In this document: positions 31,343-42,423 of the stretch, piece by piece
Numbering within the stretch: the first letter of the stretch is position 1
Layout: every line of letters starts with the position of its first letter
Assembly (NCBI GenBank): GCA_039583875.1
Contig: CM077160.1
Location: forward strand, 108,453,530-108,517,529
Source of the DNA: Platanthera guangdongensis
Lineage: Eukaryota; Streptophyta; Magnoliopsida; Asparagales; Orchidaceae
DNA: 64,000 nt
Reading direction: 5' to 3'
Position numbers and translations under genes: made by a program
Notes under the pieces: model-generated
Database searches by the model: none
Told to the model about the DNA's origin: nothing
What the model saw: only the letters and a program-made list of their open reading frames with translations

Positions 31343-32718
31343 TTACAAGCACGAGACGGGTACATGCGGGAAGGGAAGGCTGGGGGTTAGGGGAAGAAGA
31401 GGCGAGAACCCTCGGGACTTAGTATTGTTCCCACCGCCAGCGACCCCGACCTCGCCTCCCTGCCCCCACGGGGGCACTCGCGGGTAGTGGTAAGCCGTCA
31501 CCGTTGTAAGCTCCTGGTGGACTAGGCTTAGCTGGTCCCGGGCTCGTGCGATATGCCTCCCGGGGGAAGTCTCCTCGCTCCCACCTCTCAGGCGATCCGT
31601 CTCGCCAAGGAGATGGGCGTAGTCCTGCTCAATCACAGCTAATCACCACTCCATCCTAGCCTGGAAGGCACTCGCCTGCTGGGAGTCTTCTCGCCCCATC
31701 CAGACCAGCTTGGATAGGACTCCCGCCACCCTCTCCCTCTCATCCTCGACATCTCTGGAGGCTTCAAGAAATCTCAACATTTCGCTGGGGGAAGGAGGTG
31801 GCGAGATCACCTCTTCGTCTGCACCGGGTGATTCCGCAGCCTCCCTAGGACCTGGGGCGGGACAATGTCAGGGTCGACAAGGTGGAAAAGAAAATCAAGT
31901 TTTGGCTCACCTGAAGGTCGGCGAGAGATCTCAGGCCGCCCTTCGAAAGGCTTTCCAAAATGCGGGAGGCGTGGTTTTCCCCGTCCTGGTGGGGTGTGAG
32001 GTCCGCTCCAGCATATTGGTCTCGGCCGGAGGCGGGGGGACAACTCCTTCCTCGGCAGAAGGGCGGGAACCTGGCGCGGGAGCAGGATGTTTACTAGTGA
32101 CCCTCTGGGGCGAGAGGGGAGGATCAGGCTTTGGAATGACAGGTCTCTCGGCAGCGGGAGTCCTGGGGCTCTGGTGGATGATGCCCTGGGTAGTGCCTGC
32201 GGTATAACAAGTGAGCGAAGGAATGCATAAGCCAGATAGAAGCGAAAACCAAAACAAGAAGATTACAGGGAGCAATCGAGGGCTCGGCTGGGAGTTCCGT
32301 AGGGACCACCGCCAAGACCATCTGAAGATTTTTGTCACCAGGCCGGACCGACTCAGCATTCGCTGGAGGATCGCCGACGACACCTTCCGGGACCGTCACC
32401 TGCGACAAGGATAACAAATCAGTTCGACGAGCCCGCTTTGGGGGGTTTCGCGTCAAGATCCGGAGGAAGAAAAGATATTTCCCCCAGAGGAGGAGGGTTC
32501 TCGCGGGTCGGGGTTGGAGTCGGCGAAGACGGTTCACCCTTGGAACGTTTCCGCCGGACGGACTTGGCCTTTTTTTGGCGGTAGGCGGATTCAGCCGGTC
32601 TCTTGCCCATGAGCCAGGGCGCGAACCCAGCGCAATTGGCGAGGGCCCTTTCCTGAGCGGCGGCGAGATGATTTTGGGTTTCCTGTGAGAGTTATTTCGC
32701 GCCTCGCTTGGCATACAT
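31343..32718 (-). pseudogene. Antisense ORF a, unit 2
   Basis: Colinear with 24603-25900 and with the same early stop after the ATG at 32718 and the same TGA before VIEQDYAHLLGE. These inactivating changes therefore predate the duplication. A few substitutions (for example PAESAYRQKKAK) distinguish the copies. TATA box at 32794-32803. Confidence 0.5.
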
Positions 32719-32793
32719 CTTCACGGCAATGCGAGAGCTCAGGCGATAAGCTGCAGCAAGAGGAATGAAGTCTTGGAGACGGGTCCTGACATA

Positions 32794-32803
32794 TATTTAT
32801 ATA
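32794..32803 (-). promoter_or_regulatory. TATA box of antisense ORF a, unit 2
   Basis: TATATAAATA on the - strand, 76 bases upstream of the ATG at 32718. Confidence 0.5.
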
Positions 32804-32917
32804 AGGTCGTGATAGGGCCCGCAAAGATTCTCTTTCAGGTCAGCAAACACTCATCGAATACTGGGGGCTGGATGTTTCTTTCTGAGCGTAAAACTAGCTC
32901 GCAAAGAGCGGGGATTG

Positions 32918-34289
32918 TGTATAACCTCATATTCGCTAAGTGAGACCCAAAGTCCTAGGACCCCGGATTTGAGTAGACTTTAAGTTAACCGGGTCAGGCG
33001 AGTAGTGCAGGCGGAAGGGTTCCCGCCCAGGGCGGGAGGGTTTGCGCCCGGTGCGGGAGACCCTCAGGGCTGGCGTTGAGCGATGCTTCTTCACTCAACG
33101 TCCTAGTCTCTGGCGTTGAGTGATGTTTCTCCACTCAACGCCTTAGCCCCTAGTCCCTGGAGTTGAGTGATGTTTCTACACTCAACGCCTTAGCCCCTAG
33201 TCCCTGGCGTTGAGTTATGCTTCTCCACTCAACGTCTTAGCCCTTAGTCCTTGACGTTGAGTGATGCTTCTTTACGCAACGTCTTAGCCCGCAGAGTTGG
33301 CGTTGAGTGATGTTTTTCCACTCAACGTCTTCGTCTTTGGCATTGAGTGATGCTTCTCCACACAATGTCTTAGCCCGCAGAGTTGGCGTTGAGTGATTCT
33401 TTTCCACTCAACACTTTATTCCTTGGCGTTGAGTGATACTTCTCCACTCAACGCCTTAGCCCGCAGAGTTGGCGTTGAGTGATGTTTTTCTACTCAACGT
33501 CTTAGTCTTTGGCATTGAATGATGCTTCTCCACTCACCGCCTTAGCCCCCAGAGTTGGCGTTGAGTGATGCTTCTCCACTCAACTCCCTAGTCCCTTGAA
33601 GCGGAAGGGTTCTCACCCAGGGCTTGCAGGAAGGTTTGCGCCAGGGCTTGCGGGAAGCCTTCAGGTTCTTGGCGTTGAGTGATGCTTCTCCACTCAACAT
33701 CGTAGTTATTGGCGTTGAGTGATGCTTCTCCACTCAATGTTGTAGTTCCTGGCGTTGAGTGATGCTTCTCCACTCAACGCCGGAGTTCTTGACGTTGAGT
33801 GATGCTTCTCCACTCAACGCCGCAGTCCCTGGCGTTGAGTGATGCTTCTCCACTCAACGCCATAGTAGGGTCCAGAGATAAATTTACATGAATGCCCTTA
33901 GAGGTCTGCATTTAGCTCTTTAGAACAGCGCAGTTTGGCTGTTAACAGACCATTTTGGGCTGTATATAGCCTTTTTGAACAACGGATTTACGCTGTTGGC
34001 AGAGCAGATATTGGAAATCTCTAAATAGACCCACATGGTACCTCAGAAGGCAATCTTTCTCATTTCCTGAAGTCTTACAGCGCTTTCTGATGTATCCTTA
34101 GCTCAGCACTTGGCTAAGGAGGGGAAGTGCTCTGAGATCTTCCGGGTTAGTGGAGTGACCTCCGTGCTGTAGCCTAGGGTTAGTTCTTTTGTTCTTTGTG
34201 GCTGGTCAGGGGTCTGGGCTTGAGAGAAGTAGGTGTCGACTACACCCTAGGATCCGAACTCTCGTTGGGGCCGGTTTTTGGTTCCAACA
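32918..34289 (+). mobile_element. G2 3' LTR (unit 2)
   Basis: TGTATAACC to GGTTCCAACA, followed by TCCGG (34290-34294) as in unit 1. The hairpin array occupies 33072-33861. The stretch near 33030 differs from unit 1 by an extra GGCGGGAGGGTTTGCGCC-like segment. Confidence 0.8.
33072..33861. repeat. U3 hairpin-module array (unit 2)
   Basis: Same seventeen modules as 26238-27027 with a few point differences. Two modules that are mispaired in unit 1 (near 26990 and 27020) are perfect here. Confidence 0.9.
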
Positions 34290-34842
34290 TCCGGATTTTG
34301 CAGGATCGTGCGGAGTGGCCCCTTCAGGACTTCTTAGCAGTAGGTTTGCAATTGTTTGTTGGATCTCGTGGCCAACCTTAGGGGCGTGAATAAGGTTTTA
34401 AGCTTTAATTAAAAAAATCAAATAATTTTACCTAGGAAAACTATTTCTGGATGCTACCGCGGGGCGCTAGCTTGCTAGCGCGCGGCGGTAGGTCATAGTC
34501 CTCGTTATCTTGGGCAAACTCCTCCTTGGAGACGCACACACCCTTCAGAGATCTACCGGCATACAACCACAAAGTCACACACAGAATGAAGAACAATAAA
34601 TAATTTTATTCAAATAGAAACGATAGTGGTTTATAATTACAAGCACTAGATCTCCATGACGCCGTGGATTGGAGGCGTGAAATTCAAATTTCTTTTTGTT
34701 TTCTATACCGACCCACTACCCGGGCCAGTTGGCTCTCTCGCTTTCACTCCAGGAAAGGTCTTCGAACCGACACTTCACCTTCACACAAGGATGTATCTTG
34801 AAGTCTACTAGATCCCCCGATCTAGACGTCCCTTTCTCGGGC

Positions 34843-35760
34843 GGTCTCTTTTCATATGCCCAGACTTGTGATAGTGAAAGCACTCATGAATAGGCTTTTC
34901 TTCGTCACTCTCTGACCCCGTTTGATAGTTTGGTCCATCTCCTCTTCTCTACTACATCTTTCTTCATAAAACTTTTAAACTTCTCTTGCCTCTTGGGATC
35001 CTTCAAGAAATTTTTGAATTGCCGAACATAAAAGCTTTCTTCACCTTCATCATCAGAATCTTCTGCTTTCAGTGCTAGAGCTTTCTTCTTTGGCTCCCTT
35101 GAATATTCCTCACTTTGTATCTTCAGCTATAGTTTATAGGTTTTCAGATTCTCAGTGAGGCTTTTAATTTTCAAGGTGTTGATATTGTGTGACTCCGCAA
35201 TGACGGTCGCTTTTGGATTGAACCGTAGAGGAAGTGATCGCAAGATTTTTCGCACCAAGTTTCCATTTGAGAATGTCTTTTCGAGAGATCTAGAGGCATT
35301 AACGATTTTCGTGAAACGTGTGTACATGCTATCCACCTCGTCGATCTCCATCCGGAATTGTTCAAATTCAGACTCAAGTCGAAACAGCTTTGACTCATTT
35401 ACTTGAGAAGTACCTTCATGTGTTATCTTTAATAATCGTCATATATCAAACACAGTTTTACAATTGCAAATTCGATTAAATTCAGTTTTGTCTAACACAC
35501 AGAAAAGAGAGTTCATAGCTTTTACATTGTTAGTACATTTTAGTTTATCAGAGTCATTCCATTTGTCATGCAGTTTCTCCAAAACTTAATCACCTACAGT
35601 GATAGTGAGTGCAATGTATTTCGTTTCGATCATGACTCGCACGTTTATGTTCTGTGTTATCAAGAAAATTTTCATGCGCGTTCTCCAGTGGTTGTAATCA
35701 CTCTCCATAAACAGTGGAGGTCTACTCACACCTTGTCCCTCAGGGGAAGCATGAATCGCA
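34843..35760 (-). pseudogene. C1 copia-type gag (unit 2)
   Basis: Same gag remnant as 28010-28935 (YTRFTKIVNASRSLEKTF, CFHYHKSGHMKRD-like end). Here the start codon and leader are replaced by unrelated sequence beyond 35763, so the gag ATG is lost. Confidence 0.7.
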
Positions 35761-36350
35761 TTGGCATACGGGGGTAGATGAATCTAAGCTAAGAAAATCT
35801 AAGCAGAAGATATTTCTGCTCCTAATGCTGATAACTTGTTGTACCGCCAATCTTAGGGGGGGAGGGGGGAAACACATGATATTATCAGGCATTTATCATA
35901 TAATTAAAACTTTTAAACTCAAGTTTTCCTGGGTAAAATTATTTGAATTTTTTTAATTAAAACTTAAAATCTTATTCCGTGAGGGCGCTAGCTTGCTAGC
36001 GCACGGCGGTAGGTCACATAACTCATTTTCTTGGACAAACTCCTCCTTGGAGACGCACACACCTTTCAGAGATCTAGCGACATACAAACACGAAGTCACA
36101 CACAGAATGAAGAACTACAAATAATTTTATTCAAATAGAAACGATAATGGTTTACAATTACAAGCACTAGATCTCCATGACGTCGGGATCAAAGACGGTG
36201 AAATTCAAATTTCTTTTTGTTTTCTATACCGACCCACTAGTCGGACCGGTTGACTCTCTCTCTTTTCCTCCACGAAAGGTTTTCGAGCCGGCTCTTCACC
36301 TTCACACAAGGAAGTATCTTAGAGCCTACTAGATCCCCCGATCTAGACGT

Positions 36351-36979
36351 CTAAGTTATCAAAGGCGCAAGGCGCACCGAGGCGCAAAGGGCCCCTGGAG
36401 CCTAGGCGCAAGGCGCAGGCGCACGCCTGAGGTACGTGAGGCGCACAAATGGGAGAAAAAAAAATTGAGCGAATTGGGCACCCAATTCGCGGAAATTGTG
36501 CTAATTGGGCGCCCAATTCGATGAAATTGTGCGAGTTGGGCGCCCAATTCGGTAAAATTGTGCGAGTTGGGCGCCCAATTCGGTGAAATTGTGCGAGTTG
36601 GGCCCAATTCGGTGAAATTGTGGGAGTTGGGCGCCCAATTCAAATTCGTTGAAATTGTGCGAGTTGGGCGCCCGATGAAATTGTGCGATTCACTGAAATT
36701 GTGCGAATTAGACGCCCAATTTCAGCGAATTGGGCGCCTAAGTTGAGCAAATTGGGTGCCCAAGTGTGCCTCGGGTGCGTCTGAGATCATATTTTTGCTC
36801 ATCTCAAAATTTTTTAAAAAAACACCTTGAAATGCCCAGGCGCGCCGGGGAGCCTGTAAGACGCGCGTCTCAGGCGCGCCTAGGGCACATCGCCCGCCTC
36901 AGCCGTGCTAAGGCGCGGCGGGCTGCACCCGGTGCGGCCGACGCCTCAGGCGCGCCAGGCGCGCGTCTTGACAACTAAG
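36351..36979. mobile_element. hAT-like MITE, unit 2 (629 bp)
   Basis: Same MITE as 29316-29896 with TSDs CTAGACGT (36343-36350) and CCAGACGT (36980-36987). It is 48 bp longer through a changed number and order of GGGCGCCC units (36500-36720). Confidence 0.65.
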
Positions 36980-37894
36980 CCAGACGTCCCTTCCCCAAGA
37001 CGATTTCTCACGGAACCCTTCCCGGATTCCAGCGACCTTCACCGGTCGATTTACCTCACCCTCAAACAATCAAAAAAGAGAAAAATACAAAAGGAGTAAA
37101 GAAGATTTCAAAAGTGATTCTCCCTCAAGACAATTCCTCCGTTGAGCCGTGCGTGATCGATGCTAACGATCTTCGTTTTATTGCAACCGATCAACTCCTT
37201 TTGGCCGTTGTAGTCTTTTGCTCGTCGGAGATCTTCGTGCGCGAACGGGAGGGAGGCGACTTTCTCTTCCTTCGACGGAGACGGTGGAACGCTGCTCAGA
37301 GACAGCACACGAACCCTAAAATGAAATTATGTCTCTCCTTTTTCATGGAACGAAGAAACAAAGTCCTTTTATACGTCTTTGAAAAATAGGCTACCGCCGA
37401 CGGTATGACTAGCGCCCGGTGGTAGGTCGTTGCACGTCGATGTGACAAATTTGGAAAAAAATTCGAAAATATATATTTCCGCTTTTTCGTGCTAGAGTGT
37501 CGCGGTACCCAAGTAGCGCAATCTTCTCGACGATCGTTGAGAGAGCTAGCGCTGTACGGTTGGAAGCTAGTGTTGTGCGGTAGGAAGCTAGCGTTGTGTG
37601 GTAGGAAGCTAGCGTTGCGAGGTAGGTCACCGAACGCATGTCCAGAGTAATTCCCGAAGCTAGTGCGGGCGGTAGCTCTAGCGCCACACGGTAGGTCCCC
37701 GAGCGCCCATTCAGATTAAATCCATGCTAGTGCTCGGCGGTAGCGCTAGAGCGCGTCAGTAGGTCGCAGAGTTAAAATTCTTTGATTATTTTGAAAATGT
37801 AAACCCGCACAGTATACCAAACACAAATGTGATCAAATACAACTTGAGATTTGATATTGTCAAACTGAAAAGATGCGAACCGTAGGCTCCAACA

Positions 37895-39310
37895 CTGCCC
37901 CCTCATCTCCTGATTCCCCAACGATTGGCCCCTTCCTGACTTCTTAGCAGCAGGCATGTACCTGCCCCCTCAGCTCCTGATGCTCCATCGACGTACAATT
38001 CCACCGCGCGGGAGCCATGCTGTCAGAGCTGGGCGCATCCTCTAGTGGGATTGTGCATTCCATTACAAAGTCTGCCAGGACTTGAGATTTGTTGTCGGGT
38101 CTCATTAAGAACTGAATGACGAACTCTCTCGGCTCCACCGTCCATTTAACTAGCCTTCCTGACAACTCCAGCTTTTGCAGGATTGTGCATGCGTGAGTAC
38201 TTTGATGGTATGGGCCTGGAAGTATGGCCAAAGCTTTTTTGCGGAAAATACTATGGTCAGAGCCATTTTGTCTGACGCGGGATATCTGCTTTTGGTGTCA
38301 GATAGGCGCTTGCTGAGGTAATAGGCCGGGTGCTGGATCCCTCCTTCATCCTTGACCAGGATCGAGCTAAGTGCTTGTGGCGAGACTGCCAAGTATAGGA
38401 AAAGGGCTTCCCCCGTGGTGGGCATGGAGAGTAGTGGGGGAGCGGCCAGGTACTACTTGAGTTCTTCGAAGGCGGCCTGACACTCATCCGTCCACTGAAA
38501 CTCAGTGTATTGCGCTCTACGGAGTGCTTTGAAGAAGGGGAGGTATTTATCCCCAGTCTGAGCCAGGAAGCGGGAGAATGTAACTATCCTTCCATTGAGA
38601 CACTAAACTTCTTTGATAGTGCGAGGGGGAGACATGTCTTCCAATGCCTTAATCTTCTCAGGGTTGGCCTTAATTTCGCGTCGCGTCACCATTAAGCCGA
38701 GGAATTTTCCCGCAGTAACCCCGAACACGCATTTGGAAGGATTTAAGAGTAGCTGGAAACGACAGAGGAGCTGGAAACACTTGTCCAGATCTTCTAAGTG
38801 GCGGCCATGTCAGACACTCTTCACTAGCATGTCGTCGACGTATACTTCCATGGTCTGTTTGATGAGATCTTTGAACACTTGGTTCATCAGCCTCTGGTAG
38901 GTAGCTCTAGTGTTCTTTAGTGCGAACGACATCACTTTGTAGTAGTATACCCCATTTGTTCATGCGGAAAGCAGTGTGCTCCTCACCCGTCAGGTTCATC
39001 CAGATCTGGTTGTATCGTGAGTAGGCGTCCATGAAGCCGAGGAGCTCCTGTCCCGCTATTGCGTCAACGAGCTGGTCGATGTGGTGGAGTGGGAAGCAGT
39101 CCTTCAGACAGGTTTAGTTGAGATTGTTGTAGTCGACGCACATCCTTCGTTTTTTTGAAGCATTCTTTACCATTACCACGTTGGCGAGCCAAGTGGGGTA
39201 TCCCGCTTCCCGGATGAATTGTGCGGTCAAAAGTTTGTGACTTCCTCCTCTATGGCCTGGAGCCGCTCGGGTGCGAAGTTGCGTTTCTTCTAGACTACGA
39301 ATCTGCACGC
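37895..39310 (-). pseudogene. G1 reverse transcriptase and start of RNase H
   Basis: Frames on the - strand give YPTWLANVVMVKNASKKRRM and CVDYNNLN of the RT fingers. They continue with QIWMNLTGEEHTAFR-like palm residues in other frames, then GEALFLYLAVSPQALSSILV, SKRLSDTKSRYPASDKMAL, GRLVKWTVEPREFVIQF and KSQVLADFVMECT. This is the usual gypsy RT-to-RNase H order. Numerous frameshifts and stops are present. The RNase H part overlaps in content with 17590-18555, so G1 holds a partial internal duplication or two related copies. Confidence 0.75.
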
Positions 39311-40140
39311 ATGGTTAATATTCAACGAGTTCGTGATGACCCGCGGATCCACTCCTGACATGTCGTAGGGACTCCATGCAATTGTGTATTCCTCATGCTC
39401 TTTCGGGGACAAGAGCGACCCGATCTGCCCCATGCGGGTAGAGTCCCCTGCGTGGAGCGGAACCTCAACCAGACCCTCCACTGTTATTGCCCGCTGCATT
39501 GTGGCTTCATCCCGCATATCAAAGTTATCGATGTGATGAGTTGCTCCCCGTAGTGGCTGAGCCTGGTTCAGATAGCAAATTTGCGCCATCGCCTGATTTT
39601 CCTGAACATTGTCTATGCCACCGGATGTTAAGAACTACATCGCTAGATGTGGGACGGAGGGAATCGCTCTGAATGCAGCTTGCAGAGGCCTGCCGAAGAT
39701 GGCATTGTAGTCGGAGTTGTATTCCATGACCATGAACTAGATGTTGCAGGCAAGATTGTCAGGATCGAAATTCTAGATGAGATTATTTTGAGGTAGGATC
39801 GAATCAGATGGTATTGTTAGATCGAGGATCGCTTTACAAAATCAGGATCGATTTATAAAATCTGGATTGTATGATCGTAAAATCCTAGGATCCGGATCGC
39901 GATCCCGACAACCATGGTTGCAGGTTGCTTGTCTCGGGTATTCCCCCATGGTTATTGGAAGAAAGATCATTCCCCGCACCAGGACTGGCCGGTTGTTGAA
40001 TCCGTAGAAGGGTCTGCTTGCCAGACAAAGTGACTCCTCACGGATCTTCATGCTCTGAAATGCGGACATGAAAAGGGCATTGACCGAACTCCTGTTGTCC
40101 ACGAGAATCCTCTTGACTTTGAGGCAAGGTTCTCCTTTCT
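39311..40140 (-). pseudogene. G1 protease and protease-RT linker
   Basis: KRILVDNRSSVNALF at about 40125-40070 is the gypsy protease active-site region, with the usual Asp-x-Gly-Ser changed to Asn-Arg-Ser. RPFYGFNNRPVLVRGMIFLP and IT-G follow. Nearer RT is FAWSPYDM-type sequence (AWSPYDMSGVDPRVITNSLN). A 156-bp terminal-inverted-repeat insertion lies at 39756-39911. Confidence 0.7.
39756..39911. mobile_element. Small TIR element inside the G1 protease-RT linker
   Basis: Ends TTGTCAGGATCG and, inverted, TTGTCGGGATCG. The interior is rich in GATCG and AT. No matching flank duplication is clear. It looks like a short MITE. Confidence 0.5.
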
Positions 40141-40241
40141 CAGCATTGTTGACGAGGGGCGCGCTCCTATCAGGTCCTCATCCTCGAAGCGGATGGTGTT
40201 GTCTCGTCGCACCTTTTTGTCAAGGTGGTTCTCATGTCGTG

Positions 40242-40451
40242 TTACGACAAAAACTGGCTGACTAAGGCAGAGGATCCCGCAATCGTCTCAACCTTCATGC
40301 CTGCGAGCATGCCCCCTGTGCCTTGTGATGCTCCAGCAGAAACCACGGTGCGGGTCGAGCTACAGGCCTTTCCTGCGTCGTTGCTACTGGTTGGAAGCGC
40401 TTGCATTGTATAAGCGCTATCCGTGAGATTCCTTAGAACTTTTGAGAACAC
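40242..40451 (-). pseudogene. G1 gag N-terminal remnant
   Basis: A 69-codon open frame begins directly at the PBS (MFSKVLRNLTDSAYTM) and ends before protease. Most of gag is missing, so a deletion joins the gag start region to protease. It has no recognisable domain; the assignment is positional. Confidence 0.4.
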
Positions 40452-40452
40452 C

Positions 40453-40470
40453 TTCCCACAGATAGCGCTA
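40453..40470 (-). other. G1 primer-binding site
   Basis: The - strand reads TAGCGCTATCTGTGGGAA, very close to the TGGCGCCGTCTGTGGGAA type usual after the 5' LTR of Tat-like gypsy elements. It lies six bases inside the LTR border at 40477. Confidence 0.7.
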
Positions 40471-40476
40471 AACTAT

Positions 40477-41245
40477 TGTGAGTCACCTAATTTTCCTCCG
40501 GTCTAGAGAATTGGACCGCCTTAGCTCGGAGGAGTACTGGACGAGCAATCAGTCAATGAAAATCTAGCAGCAACGACATGAGGCTTTTTTATCATGGAAA
40601 ACCCGAAAAGGGTGAAAAACCATGTAGCCGGGTCTGTCGGGCCAAAATCCAATATTTAGCTTTGAGTTACAAGTATTATGAGTCTCCTCAGATGGTGATG
40701 GGTCGGTCACCTCTCAGTTACAACTTTGAATGAAAAAAGAGCGGAAAATAAACCAAGTCCATGGGGCTTGGATGAGAGCGTACTCGTGGAGAAAACTGCC
40801 AAGTCCTTGAAGCCTTGGAGTGTCTTCTCACGAGCATCCGCGGGAGCGCTTTCCGGTGCCTTCTCCCGAGCTCACAAAAGCGTCCAAGTGAGCGCATGGC
40901 GGTGTGCACGCTAGATAGGAAGCGGAGCGAGTTCCAAGCGGAGAAATAATCTAAGTCTCACGTTCTCGCCTGCAATTCTCAGAGTTTTCTCTAGTCTCTT
41001 GAGTTGTTTGTCTTCAACTGAAGGTCTAGGGGCCCTTTTATAGCTTTCTGGAGGGACGTGCTAGATCATGAGTTGGCGAATGACATCGCTTCATTTCGGT
41101 CACCTGAATCGCCAAATTTCATGAAAAGATGGACGACCCCCCCCCCCCCCCCCCCCCCCCGCCGCAGTTCTGACGGCCCGTGGCCCGTGTAAGGTGCCGG
41201 TGACGGTGCGACGACGCTGGCCGGCGGAGGCTGAAGGCAGCCGGT
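40477..41245 (-). mobile_element. G1 5' LTR (truncated)
   Basis: Colinear with 12106-12870, including AAATAAACCAAGTCCA and GAGGCTGAAGG. Similarity stops near 41245 inside the GC-rich part, so the outer end of the LTR and the TSD are lost. Contains a 24-C run (41137-41160). Confidence 0.65.
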
Positions 41246-41413
41246 TTGCTGATCAGCACTCTACTGTAATAGCAAACCCGGCGGGAGGGGAGAAAGTTGA
41301 CGGGAGAGGGATCTGCGGTGGAAGTAGAGAGGAGAGGTGGGAGGCCGACGGCTGCAGATTCGAGCGGAGGCGAGGGACGGGCGAGCGGCTAGACACACTC
41401 CGATCCGATATCA

Positions 41414-41515
41414 TGTCAAACCGTAAATTCCATTCCACAGTATCAAATAATAATAGTGCACAAGTGAAAAACATTAAATATTGAATTGACTAAATATTTC
41501 CAACCGGTTCCAACA
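41414..41515 (-). mobile_element. Small LTR (about 102 bp) with PBS-like motif
   Basis: On the - strand it starts TGTTGGAACCGGTTGG, ends GGTTTGACA, and is followed by TGATATCGGAT (41403-41413), a tRNA-Met-type PBS variant. The GC-rich sequence to its left (41246-41402) would be leader. This is probably the 5' end of a TRIM-like element that truncates the G1 LTR. Confidence 0.4.
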
Positions 41516-41693
41516 CGCATTTTTTCTCTTCAGGTTAGCCATTAGGAGTAAATTTGAGTCGGGCTGGTCAGAATATAATACTTTGCTGATGTTAATCGCT
41601 GTAAGACTCACTTTCATTGGGTTACAGTCATTTCCTTGAACTTTTGGTACTCACATATGAGAGCAATGTCAGGCTCTGTAGCAACTCTATTAA

Positions 41694-41823
41694 GGCTCCG
41701 TTTGAGGGGACTTTTTTTCACCGGTCAAGCAGTTACGACCGCATGAATCGGACCTTAATTAAGGTTCGGTTCATGCGGTCGTAACCGCTTGACCGGTGAA
41801 AATAAGCCCCCCCAATCAGAGCC
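41694..41823. mobile_element. Tourist-like MITE, 130 bp, TSD TAA
   Basis: An almost perfect palindrome: left half GGCTCCGTTTG to GACCTTAA, right half TTAAGGTTCGG to CAATCAGAGCC. The core TTCACCGGTCAAGC pairs with GCTTGACCGGTGAA. Flanked by TAA at 41691-41693 and 41824-41826, the PIF/Harbinger target length and sequence. Confidence 0.85.
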
Positions 41824-42423
41824 TAAGTCTCCATCTATTTATGTAGGAGATTCAATTGTGTGGCCAAATTCTTTGCTCAAAATGACTAGCTACCTGTGCT
41901 TCTATGTATGGAAGGAGGAAGAAGGGTTCACTTTTTTCTTTATATCCGCCCTTCGTCAAAATCATCAGCTCTCATTGTCTGTATCTGTGAGCTGTGATAG
42001 CCATTCGAAGTTCTCTTTCTTTTTCAGCAATAGAGTTGGTTAAATTTGGGACTTGTTCTAAGCCTAATAAAAATGCACTTCTCTCATTCATATCTTTTCT
42101 TTTATTTATAGTATAATTACGAATAACTATCCCGCAAATTTGCGTAATTACTAGGACTTCCCCTCTTTACTAGGACTTCCCCTCTACTTCTCTAAATTTC
42201 TATTGTTGGCTGAGAAATTTTGGTCATTTTAGGAGTTGGAGGGAAGCCACCCTGTAATTATGCAAGGTTGGAGGGATGGTCCATGTAAATGACACTTCTT
42301 TATATGCAAAAGCCATTAATGTCTTATTTCGCTTCAAAATTGTATAAGTAAAGAAGAGTGATTCTCTTATACTTAGCAGCAATCATAAACACACTCTCCT
42401 TGAAACAGGAAATCAATTGTCAG
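41824..42423 (+). other. Intron 3' end before the last exon
   Basis: AT-rich, with two copies of TACTAGGACTTCCCCTCT near 42150-42185 and an acceptor TTGTCAG at 42423. No ORF or TE terminus recognised. Confidence 0.55.

Larger units (their letters stand above)
29936..37018. repeat. Tandem duplication, unit 2 (7,083 bp)
   Basis: Second copy of 23122-29935. The extra length is mainly a non-homologous patch at 35763-36033 and an expanded MITE array. It joins unit 1 with no spacer at ACCC/GCTGTG. Confidence 0.9.
34357..37894 (-). mobile_element. C1 copia-like deletion derivative, complete right LTR (unit 2)
   Basis: Left truncated LTR from 34357, gag remnant (about 35760-34843), right LTR 35837-37894 ending GTAGGCTCCAACA. 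On the - strand the LTR begins TGTTGGAGCC. The right LTR contains the MITE (36351-36979) and a TATA box (TATAAAA on the - strand, 37367-37373). Its U5/U3-flanking part (37380-37770) has repeated GCTAGCG-TGTGGTAGG motifs. All pol domains are missing. Confidence 0.65.
5114..42423 (+). other. Putative giant TE-filled intron of the O-fucosyltransferase gene (37,310 bp)
   Basis: Donor AG/GTATCA at 5113/5114 and acceptor TTGTCAG/A at 42423/42424 join in phase: AG plus A gives Arg, then LLDTMRDNMYHP, the expected continuation of this family. Everything between is transposable-element sequence or anonymous AT-rich DNA. If both exons belong to one locus, transcription must cross several LTRs and polyadenylation signals. 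Chance placement of a last exon from a paralogue is possible but less likely, given strand, order and phase. Confidence 0.7.
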
